Assembly (NCBI GenBank): GCA_009784305.1
Contig: WRBZ01000070.1
Location: 1-5,776 of the forward strand
DNA length: 5,776 nt
Direction: 5' to 3'
Origin: Synergistaceae bacterium
GTDB taxonomy: Bacteria > Synergistota > Synergistia > Synergistales > Aminobacteriaceae
In this document: one piece after another, positions 1 to 5,776 of the stretch
How the letters are laid out: the number at the start of each line of letters is the position of its first letter
Position numbering within the stretch: the first letter of the stretch is position 1
The notes under the pieces: generated by a model
Seen by the model: only the letters and a program-made list of their open reading frames with translations
Told to the model about the DNA's origin: nothing
The model's database searches: none
Position numbers and translations under genes: made by a program

Positions 1-90
1 ATGGAAGTTCCTGAAGAAATTGATGATGATGGAATATTGGACGATTCGGATCTGGAAATGGATACAGACCTGATGTTTATCCCGGCTTAA
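1..90 (+). CDS. 3' end of an unrecognised gene with an acidic C-terminus (partial)
   Basis: Frame 1 is open from the first base to a TAA stop at 88-90 and encodes 29 residues. The stretch is strongly acidic (EEIDDD, DDSDLEMD) and ends in LMFIPA. The first codon is ATG, but no upstream sequence is available to show a ribosome binding site, so this is more likely the tail of a longer protein than a complete 29-residue one. I do not recognise the family. An acidic, low-complexity end suggests a disordered C-terminal tail. The last base of the final Ala codon and the stop codon are also the first bases of the inverted-repeat element at 87-238, so the natural C-terminus may have been changed by the insertion. 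The gene converges on the minus-strand kinase operon. Confidence 0.5.
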   Translation: MEVPEEIDDDGILDDSDLEMDTDLMFIPA

Positions 91-238
91 GGAAACTCTG
101 ATTAATTGCCTGTGCGTGCGAATCGCTGCGTTGCGCGGTGCTCGTAACCTCAACATATTTTTAATATATGCCTCGGTTCCTGCGCTCCGTGCGTCTTGCG
201 CTTCATCCCGCACAGACAATTATTCAGAGTTTCCGTAA
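87..238. repeat. Imperfect inverted-repeat element of about 150 bp (MITE-like), no ORF
   Basis: The left end (87-116) and the reverse complement of the right end (238-209) match at 27 of 30 positions, sharing GGAAACTCTG, then TAATTG and CTGTGCG. The similarity continues more loosely inward: both arms are rich in GCG and reach an AACC/GGTT pair (146-149 with 175-178). The centre is AT-rich, with CATAT (154-158) opposite ATATG (166-170). The whole unit can therefore fold as one long hairpin in DNA or RNA. The GC-rich arms contrast with the AT-leaning surroundings. No ORF or transposase is present. Long terminal inverted repeats on a short non-coding body fit a non-autonomous mobile element or a dispersed palindromic repeat. 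No clear target-site duplication is visible. A second, solitary copy of the terminus lies at 5201-5221, which supports a repeated family in this genome. Confidence 0.75.
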
Positions 239-239
239 G

Positions 240-281
240 GAATCCCCCGGATATTTTTTATAAAAAATATCCGGGGGATTC
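240..281. terminator. Perfect 42-bp palindrome, possible bidirectional terminator
   Basis: Bases 240-260 are the exact reverse complement of 261-281. Each arm has GAATCCCCCGG on the outside and an A/T-rich inner part (ATATTTTTTA), with no separate loop. It lies between two converging genes, just outside the inverted-repeat element, where a shared terminator would be expected. It differs from a textbook intrinsic terminator because the T-run is inside the stem and no T-run follows the stem on either strand (plus strand continues CGCATTTC; minus strand continues CTTACGG). It could instead protect a 3' end, be a protein-binding palindrome, or be another repeat. The palindrome is certain; the terminator role is inferred from position. 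Confidence 0.5.
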
Positions 282-343
282 GCATTTCAACGTATTCGAT
301 CCCGTTGTATATGAATATGATGGGGTCTTTTAAAATATCCGGG
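282..343. other. Short spacer with a copy of the palindrome arm
   Basis: No gene is visible between the palindrome and the stop codon of the soluble kinase. The 12-mer AAAATATCCGGG at 332-343 directly abuts that stop and repeats palindrome bases 264-275 exactly (and 246-257 in the opposite orientation). In the minus-strand transcript, the segment right after the kinase stop could pair with one palindrome arm, giving an alternative hairpin. With the elements at 87-281, the non-coding stretch 91-343 is then accounted for. Confidence 0.5.
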
Positions 344-1987
344 CTACCGTTTCAGTTTAGCCGTAAAGATAAATCTGGAACCTTTGCCGGGTTCAGAATC
401 GACCAGAATTTCTCCTTCCATCATACGCACGATATGCTTTGCTATATACAGACCAGAACCCACACCTCCAAATTTCCTGTTTGATCCGCCGTCAACCTGT
501 TCAAAAAGCTTGAAGATATCTTCTTTTTGTTCTTTTGATACGCCGATGCCGTTGTCGATAACTTCAACGTGTAATGTAAGAGTATCAGGTTCAATATCGC
601 GTGCGGTTATTTTTAGATTTATCAGGCCCTGTGCGGGAGTAAATTTAATCGCGTTGGAAAGCAGGCTGAAAACAACCTGCGACAGCCGTTTTTCATCCCC
701 TTTAAGCGTTTCAGGAACGGACGGATCCATGTCGACGGATAAGTTATGCCGCTTGCCGGTTATTTCCGAATCAAATTCATTCAACAGCTTTTGCAGCATA
801 ACCTTCGGTTTGAATTCAGCTTCGGCAAGAGTGAGTTTATAATCTTCAATATCCGATATTTCAAGCACATTATCGATAAGCCGCATTAAATGTCGCGATG
901 CATTAGCGGATTTTTGAAGATAATTATTTCTTTTACTCTGATCCGGAACATTCATGGCAATATTTGTCATACCGATTATGGCGTTCATAGGAGTGCGCAT
1001 TTCATGACTCATGCGGGCAAGGAACTCGCTTTTTGCACGGCTGCTTTTTTCTGCAATCTCCTTTGCCGATATTGTGCGCTCCATCTCTTCGCGTTCATAA
1101 ACTCCCGAAAAAATGCCGGCGACATGGGTCGCAAGGTTAATCTCGCTCTCTGTCCATTCTCTATCGTCATCTTCCCTTGAAAAATCAAGCGTTCCGCACA
1201 TTTTGCCTTTTATGTAGGTAGGCGTGGTAATATAATTTTCAAAATTAACCCTGTATGGTCTCATTGCCGCCTTAAAAGACGGGTCATTTGAATGAAGGCA
1301 TGTTTTATTTTCAATGCCCGGCGCCAGACCCTTGATAATGGATAACATCGGCTCCTGTAAAGTCATTTTATCGCCGATACGGGATGGAAGTGCGAGCTTT
1401 GGATCAATCCATTCATTATTGCAGATTAATGTAAATCCGTCTTTTTCCAGATCAAAAAGCAGCACTTGCGAAATATCCATGAACTCGCCGATCATGCGCA
1501 GGGTGGATGAAAATGTTTCATCTTTATTAACGTCGGCTAAAAAGCTTTGCGATATTGAAGTCATTAAAATCTGCTGTTTGAACTGCCTGTCGAGAGCGCG
1601 GAGATTATTTATCATTTTCAGTTGATTCTGTACGCGTAAATGAACAATTGCAGGACTGAAAGGTTTGCTTATATAATCCGCAGCGCCCAGGCTCAACCCT
1701 TTTTTCTCATCATCGGCGCCGCCCAGTCCCGTAATGAAAATAACGGGAATTCCCCGGGTTTTTTCAGACTTTTTCAATGCCGTAATCACTTCGTATCCGT
1801 CTATTTCCGGCATAATGATGTCAAGTAAAATGATATCAGGGATATATTCCTGCGCTACTTCGATGGCGTCCTGCCCGCATCTTGACGCATAAACGGTATA
1901 TTCCGGGCTTAACATGTGCGTCAACGCCAGGATATTGGGTTTTTCATCATCAACTATGAGTATTCTGGCCTTTTTTCCTTTATCCAT
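344..1987 (-). CDS. Soluble receiver-GAF-histidine kinase
   Basis: This 547-residue protein has no membrane segment or signal peptide and should be cytoplasmic. Residues 7-125 form a response-regulator receiver: acidic pair D13/D14, phosphoacceptor D56 in LLDIIMP, T86 and K108 in SKPF. Residues 155-300 look like a GAF-type sensor domain. A short helix (about 300-320) leads to the HisKA dimerisation domain with SHEMRTP (phosphorylated His H328), then the ATPase domain: N-box LLSNAIKF (N445), G1 DNGIGV (478-483), F-box IFKLFEQ and G2 FGGVGSGL (506-513). The G2 box departs from the usual FGGTGLGL. There is no C-terminal receiver or HPt, so the N-terminal receiver probably takes phosphate from a partner, perhaps the HPt of the preceding kinase, and tunes kinase activity. 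It starts 6 nt after the upstream kinase stop, so co-transcription and translational coupling are likely. The start ATG sits directly before the receiver and fits domain length. Confidence 0.93.
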   Translation of the reverse strand: MDKGKKARILIVDDEKPNILALTHMLSPEYTVYASRCGQDAIEVAQEYIPDIILLDIIMPEIDGYEVITALKKSEKTRGIPVIFITGLGGADDEKKGLSLGAADYISKPFSPAIVHLRVQNQLKMINNLRALDRQFKQQILMTSISQSFLADVNKDETFSSTLRMIGEFMDISQVLLFDLEKDGFTLICNNEWIDPKLALPSRIGDKMTLQEPMLSIIKGLAPGIENKTCLHSNDPSFKAAMRPYRVNFENYITTPTYIKGKMCGTLDFSREDDDREWTESEINLATHVAGIFSGVYEREEMERTISAKEIAEKSSRAKSEFLARMSHEMRTPMNAIIGMTNIAMNVPDQSKRNNYLQKSANASRHLMRLIDNVLEISDIEDYKLTLAEAEFKPKVMLQKLLNEFDSEITGKRHNLSVDMDPSVPETLKGDEKRLSQVVFSLLSNAIKFTPAQGLINLKITARDIEPDTLTLHVEVIDNGIGVSKEQKEDIFKLFEQVDGGSNRKFGGVGSGLYIAKHIVRMMEGEILVDSEPGKGSRFIFTAKLKR

Positions 1988-2001
1988 GATATCTCACTTC
2001 C
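1988..2001 (-). promoter_or_regulatory. Ribosome binding site overlapping the upstream stop codon
   Basis: On the minus strand the end of the hybrid kinase reads GGAAGTGAGATATC and then ATG. The purine-rich GGAAGTGAG contains the TGA stop (1996-1994) of the upstream kinase and lies just before the ATG of the soluble kinase. Termination and re-initiation are therefore close enough for translational coupling. The Shine-Dalgarno match is only moderate. Confidence 0.5.
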
Positions 2002-5000
2002 ATTTCGTTTTTAATTCATTAATGGTCTCGGCAGCGGGTTTAAAATCATATTCTTCTATCTGTTGAGCCAGCTTTTCCGTACCGGGCAATTCTCGAAGAC
2101 TTTCAAGAAGGTTTACACATTCGGGATTTCTGTTTTTCAACATAAGCTCCAATTGTTCAAGCAGATCCAGCGCCTGTTCATTGGTCAGTTTATGCGACGT
2201 CGCCGCAGCAGGTTTATTCAGCAGCGGCGCATATTCATCCAGAACGGAATTTAACTCGGTTTCAAGAAGCTTCATTTGATCGCTCTCAACAGGGTTGCCT
2301 CCGTTTGCCAGCATGTTTTCGACCCTGGCTGCGGCTTGCTGGAGTTGCGATGCGCCAATCATGCCCGCATTGCCTTTAAGCGTATGCGTCAGCCTGTGAG
2401 CGATTTTATAATCTCCGGTGTTGATAGCCTCAATGATCTCGGCAATTGTGGTACGGTGATCTGTTACAAAAATACTCTTGAGCTGATCCAGTATTTTATT
2501 ATCATCTTTTTGAAAATTCAACTCGCTGACGCTGGAAATGTTAACCGGTTTTAAATACTTCAATAAACAACTCCACAATTCCCGCGACGTAAACGGTTTC
2601 CCGATACAATCGCGCATTCCTTTTTGTTTATACAGATTTCTGTCATCAGTCATTATATTTGCGGTCATTGCAATTATCGGTGTTCCGGTTTCTATTTCAA
2701 ATATTTTTTCTGCCGCTTCAAGACCGTCCATGACAGGCATATGTATATCCATAAGTATTAAATCGAAAGGCCTTTTCCCATGTTTAACACGATTGTGAAC
2801 GGCTTCTACTCCGTCTGCGCCATTACGCGCCACGACGGTCTGTAATCCTACTTTGGCAAGATGTTCGCAGATTACTTTTTGATTCATAAAATTATCTTCA
2901 CAAACAAGAACTTCGCCGATAAAGGAAGGTTTAACGATGTTATTATAAAAAGAATCCGAATAGTTATCGTCCGTGTCTTTAGTCGTATTGAAGGTGATTT
3001 CAAATGAGAATGTACTGCCCTCGCCAGGGGCGCTTTCAACGGAAAGGGCGCCGCCCATCAGCGTTAGAATCTCTCCTGTTATTGAAAGACCTAAACCCGT
3101 TCCTCCGAATTTGCGTGTTGTGCTTGCATCCGCCTGTGTGAACGGCTCAAATATACGATTTATCTGATCAGGCGTCATGCCTATGCCGGTATCACGTATC
3201 TCAAACAGCACAGAAACCTGATCGCCTGCTGTTTTTTTCAAAGAAGCCGTGGCGATCACCTTTCCCGCACCCGAAAATTTTACCGCGTTGGATAGCAGAT
3301 TTAACAATACCTGGCGCAGCCGTGTCGGATCGCCGAGCAGCAGCCTGTCCGGTAGTTTTTCTATATTAAATTGAAGTTCAATCCCTTTTTCCATTGCCTT
3401 CGGCGTTATTGTAGATTGACAGTGAGCGAACAGTTTAGTCAGATTAAAAGGTATGTTTTCCAGCACTACTTTACCTGATTCAATTTTTGATATGTCAAGA
3501 ATATCGTCGATGATCGTCAGAAGCAATTTCGAATTTTCCATGATCTGTTCAAGATATTCTCTGGTTCGAAGCGGAATCGCGTCGTCCAGGGCTAATTCGG
3601 AAAATCCGATTATGCTGTTCATCGGCGTTCTGATTTCATGGCTCATATTTGCAATAAACGCCGATTTCGCTATTGATGCCGCCTGAGCATTTTCCTTTTC
3701 TTTCATAAGATCGGTAATATTAATAGCAATTACCAATATGCTGTTTCTGATCTCCTTATTTAAATCGATTTCCTTAAAGATCACTGAAAAACACAGCTCG
3801 TTTATCCAAACGGTCGTGTTATTGTCTTTTTGCATTAATACGGCGTCAAGCTGTTTTCTAAGAAAATCGAGCCGATCCTGCGGGTTTAACTCGTTATCAC
3901 TGTCCGGCATAAGCATGTATGCTACAAAGTCCGAAGCATGAATATCGCCGAAAAAATTAATAAAACGCTCGTTCCGGAAATATGTTTCCATATCTCTGCT
4001 CATAATGAACAGGCTTTCCGGGATGCTGTTTAAATACAGCGTAGTCGCATCAAATGTATCGTTGATCTGGTTGACAACTTTTTTAATATCGCCCTTGAAT
4101 TTTGACGCGTCGTTACGAACATTCAGTTTTCCTATATTCGCAGCTTCAAATAAACTCGCGGTGCTCTTCAGCATGTTCTGATATACAAAGCTCATTTCAT
4201 TAATTGCCCGGGCCAGTATCCCGATTTCAGTACGTTGCGTTAAAGCCGTTTCAGGAGTGGGGGCATATACGTTGCCCTCGGCAAGTTCGTAAGCGGTATT
4301 TGTCAGGTTTCGCACCGGTGTGATGATGCTTCGGCGGAAGAAAAAATAAATAAACAGTATTATTATAACGCCGAATGAGATGAAAATTGAATTGAATAAT
4401 AATATTGACTTTGATATTTCTCTATTCATCGGCCCGATATCGACGTCGGTTCCCAGTATGGCGACAACTTCTCCGTAATCGTTGAATATCGGCGCATACG
4501 CGAAAAAAAGCTTTCCGTATTCGCCATAAGAATATTCAGCCTTATCCATCTGTTTTCTGGTCGCGTATACTTTTTCTATAATCTCATCCTCGCCGGAATA
4601 ACAGGTTCCAAGCCCGTCCATATCAGGGTTGACATATTCAATATCGTCGTCCGCGTCAAAAATATACGTATAAAGCTTTCTCCCATCATTTGATACCAGC
4701 CCGGTGTCTGCAATTACATATACAAAAGTTGAATGGCTGACTTCTCTAAGCTGTCTCAGCTCCGCTGAAGTTTTCCAATATTCCTCCGTTTTAAAAACGT
4801 TCATTTCGTCGTGGAAAATCGCAAGCCGGTTCAGCAACTCCTGTTGTCTTTCTTCGTCCGTGTTTTCTCCCTGAATCCTGAACAATTCCTCACGGTCATG
4901 AAATGACTGGATTTGACGCTGCTTGAAAGCGTCATCCTGATTTTTAATCAGTTCAACGTAGTAATTTATATCCTCGTTGCGAATGATATTAGTGATAAGG

Positions 5001-5164
5001 GCATTGGATTGCAGCACGCGCGCGGTAAAATAATCTTCGTACAGACGGCGTATATTGCTCCTGCTCACCATGCCCACGACAACAGTGGTAATAGTTAATA
5101 AAACGAGAAGCGTTGCCATAATTCTTGTATTTATTTTATTATAAAACGCAATTTTATTGTTCAT
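1994..5164 (-). CDS. Membrane hybrid histidine kinase: Cache-HAMP-PAS-HisKA-ATPase-receiver-HPt
   Basis: This 1056-residue inner-membrane sensor kinase carries all phosphorelay modules in one chain. A membrane segment at about 15-33 and a second at about 252-276 enclose a 215-residue extracytoplasmic sensor; FVYVIADTG and [20 protein letters not shown] are typical of Cache domains. A HAMP linker follows (277-330), then a second HAMP-like stretch (about 335-375, [15 protein letters not shown]) and a PAS-like domain (about 374-487). HisKA has SHEIRTP with H509. The ATPase domain has N626 (LLSNAVKF), DTGIGM (658-663), IFEPFTQAD and a canonical FGGTGLGL (686-693). The receiver (about 750-870) has E756/D757, phosphoacceptor D806 in LMDIHMP, T834 and K856. 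The HPt has H927 in [12 protein letters not shown] helical tail (about 983-1056) follows. All expected catalytic residues are present. The start is supported by AGAGGA five bases upstream. The ligand cannot be told from sequence. Confidence 0.96.
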   Translation of the reverse strand: MNNKIAFYNKINTRIMATLLVLLTITTVVVGMVSRSNIRRLYEDYFTARVLQSNALITNIIRNEDINYYVELIKNQDDAFKQRQIQSFHDREELFRIQGENTDEERQQELLNRLAIFHDEMNVFKTEEYWKTSAELRQLREVSHSTFVYVIADTGLVSNDGRKLYTYIFDADDDIEYVNPDMDGLGTCYSGEDEIIEKVYATRKQMDKAEYSYGEYGKLFFAYAPIFNDYGEVVAILGTDVDIGPMNREISKSILLFNSIFISFGVIIILFIYFFFRRSIITPVRNLTNTAYELAEGNVYAPTPETALTQRTEIGILARAINEMSFVYQNMLKSTASLFEAANIGKLNVRNDASKFKGDIKKVVNQINDTFDATTLYLNSIPESLFIMSRDMETYFRNERFINFFGDIHASDFVAYMLMPDSDNELNPQDRLDFLRKQLDAVLMQKDNNTTVWINELCFSVIFKEIDLNKEIRNSILVIAINITDLMKEKENAQAASIAKSAFIANMSHEIRTPMNSIIGFSELALDDAIPLRTREYLEQIMENSKLLLTIIDDILDISKIESGKVVLENIPFNLTKLFAHCQSTITPKAMEKGIELQFNIEKLPDRLLLGDPTRLRQVLLNLLSNAVKFSGAGKVIATASLKKTAGDQVSVLFEIRDTGIGMTPDQINRIFEPFTQADASTTRKFGGTGLGLSITGEILTLMGGALSVESAPGEGSTFSFEITFNTTKDTDDNYSDSFYNNIVKPSFIGEVLVCEDNFMNQKVICEHLAKVGLQTVVARNGADGVEAVHNRVKHGKRPFDLILMDIHMPVMDGLEAAEKIFEIETGTPIIAMTANIMTDDRNLYKQKGMRDCIGKPFTSRELWSCLLKYLKPVNISSVSELNFQKDDNKILDQLKSIFVTDHRTTIAEIIEAINTGDYKIAHRLTHTLKGNAGMIGASQLQQAAARVENMLANGGNPVESDQMKLLETELNSVLDEYAPLLNKPAAATSHKLTNEQALDLLEQLELMLKNRNPECVNLLESLRELPGTEKLAQQIEEYDFKPAAETINELKTKWK

Positions 5165-5169
5165 TACCG

Positions 5170-5175
5170 TCCTCT
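5170..5175 (-). promoter_or_regulatory. Shine-Dalgarno site of the hybrid kinase
   Basis: The minus strand reads AGAGGA, then five bases, then the ATG at 5164. This is a strong, well-spaced ribosome binding site and fixes the start of the hybrid kinase. No convincing promoter was found in the 53-bp gap, so the kinase is probably read through from the HD-GYP gene. Confidence 0.7.
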
Positions 5176-5200
5176 TGGCGCCGGTATAAACGCAAATAAG

Positions 5201-5221
5201 AATTATTCAGAGTTTCCTTAA
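5201..5221 (-). repeat. Solitary copy of the inverted-repeat terminus at the HD-GYP stop codon
   Basis: Read on the minus strand from 5221, this 21-nt stretch differs at one position from the left end of the element (87-107) and at one position from its right end (238-218). The shared core is GGAAACTCTG followed by AATAATT. Beyond 5201 the match to the element stops, and no second terminus lies nearby, so this is a single end. Its TAA (5220-5218) is the stop codon of the HD-GYP gene, in the same register as at the element's left end. It may be a relic of a deleted element, a hotspot where the element inserts, or a conserved 3'-end signal. Confidence 0.7.
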
Positions 5222-5776
5222 ACGTCGTTAAAACGATTATGAATTTCAAGAAATTTATTTTTTACGGCCAAAAACGCATCCACGATATCCGGATCGAAAT
5301 GTTTACCGCGCTCCTCTTCAATGATTGCCCCAACAGAGTCGTGCGCGAAAGCGTCCTTATAAATCCGCTCTGAAACAAGCGCGTCATAGACGTCCGCAAC
5401 AGCAAGTATTCTCCCGCAAAGCGGAATGGCCGCACCCTTCAAACCATACGGATAACCGGCCCCGTCGAACCTTTCGTGATGTGACTCGGCAATGTCTTTT
5501 GCCATTTTAAGGAACGCAACTCCCGGGAATTCCACGAGAGTCGCATCCAGTGTGCGGGCGGCAATCGTTGTGTGAGTCTTCATAATTTCAAATTCAGAAG
5601 GTTCCAGCCGCCCGGATTTGTGCAGAATTGCGTCAGGAATTCCTACTTTTCCGATGTCATGCAGCGGACTCGTTCGAAAGATCAGGCTGATAAATTCGGA
5701 ATCGATAATATCTCTATATTTTTCCGTGGCTGCAAGATTCTGCGACAACGCGCGGCAATAATGCTGAACACGTTCA
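5218..5776 (-). CDS. HD-GYP domain protein, probable cyclic-di-GMP phosphodiesterase (5' end outside window)
   Basis: The frame is open to the window edge; 185 residues are visible, starting ERVQHYCRAL. A TTG at 5748-5746 could be read as a start, but ERVQHY before it matches the usual HD-GYP lead-in, so the true start lies outside. Numbering from the first visible residue, the signature is complete: HDIGK (H39, D40), H68 in KTH, HHERFDGAGYP (99-109, metal ligands H99 and H100), ADVYDAL with D128, an R-I-Y-K motif near 137-140, and KHFDPDIVDAF near the end. HD-GYP enzymes of this type hydrolyse cyclic-di-GMP using a two- or three-metal centre. Many carry an N-terminal receiver; whether this one does cannot be seen. 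It ends 53 bp before the hybrid kinase on the same strand and is probably the first visible gene of that operon. Its stop codon lies within the repeat terminus at 5201-5221. Confidence 0.93.
   Translation of the reverse strand, partial: ERVQHYCRALSQNLAATEKYRDIIDSEFISLIFRTSPLHDIGKVGIPDAILHKSGRLEPSEFEIMKTHTTIAARTLDATLVEFPGVAFLKMAKDIAESHHERFDGAGYPYGLKGAAIPLCGRILAVADVYDALVSERIYKDAFAHDSVGAIIEEERGKHFDPDIVDAFLAVKNKFLEIHNRFNDV

Noticed and set aside
87..238. Structured RNA gene or riboswitch
   Set aside because: The near full-length symmetry and the recurrence of its terminus elsewhere fit a repeat element better, and it follows a gene end rather than preceding a start.
87..281. CRISPR array or tandem repeats
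   Set aside because: The repeated units are inverted and occur as pairs, with no regular spacers.
384..842. Plus-strand open frame of 152 codons
   Set aside because: It lies wholly antisense to the conserved ATPase region of the soluble kinase, has no recognisable domain, and is a shadow of that gene. The other plus-strand frames inside the kinases and the HD-GYP gene were dropped for the same reason.
5165..5217. Separate promoter for the hybrid kinase
   Set aside because: A TATACC-like hexamer is present, but no -35 partner at proper spacing was convincing, and the gap is short enough for read-through from the HD-GYP gene.
5746..5748. TTG as the start codon of the HD-GYP gene
   Set aside because: The frame stays open to the window edge and the residues before it (ERVQHYCRA) match the normal start of the HD-GYP domain, so the gene is cut by the window.

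Overview
The window is AT-leaning bacterial DNA holding the end of a minus-strand signalling operon. Reading right to left, it contains an HD-GYP protein (start outside the window), a 1056-residue membrane hybrid histidine kinase, and a 547-residue soluble receiver-GAF-histidine kinase. At the far left is the 3' tail of an unrecognised plus-strand gene that converges on the operon. No gene identifies the species. The domain style (Cache sensor, HAMP plus HAMP-like module, PAS, kinase, receiver, HPt, and a neighbouring HD-GYP regulator) resembles signalling genes I associate with spirochaetes such as gut Treponema. It also fits some Clostridia, so the lineage call is weak and rests on memory.

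Layout: 1-90 is the plus-strand gene tail. 87-238 is a roughly 150-bp imperfect inverted-repeat element without an ORF, resembling a MITE or other dispersed palindromic repeat. 240-281 is a perfect 42-bp palindrome, possibly a terminator shared by the two converging transcripts. 282-343 is a short spacer. 344-1987 is the soluble kinase, 1994-5164 the membrane hybrid kinase, 5165-5217 a 53-bp gap, and 5218 to the window end the HD-GYP domain. No tRNA, rRNA, CRISPR array or transposase is visible.

The genes probably work together as a multistep phosphorelay. The membrane kinase has a transmitter (H509), a receiver (D806) and an HPt (H927). The second kinase begins with its own receiver (D56) and has its own transmitter (H328), but no C-terminal receiver or HPt. 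The HD-GYP protein is probably a cyclic-di-GMP phosphodiesterase and may carry a receiver upstream of the window. A plausible output is control of cyclic-di-GMP by an extracytoplasmic signal. The wiring is inferred.

The most unusual feature is non-coding. The same 21-nt terminus occurs three times: at both ends of the element at 87-238 and alone at 5201-5221. At two of these sites, after two unrelated genes, it supplies the TAA stop codon in the same register and places a second in-frame TAA 12 nt later.
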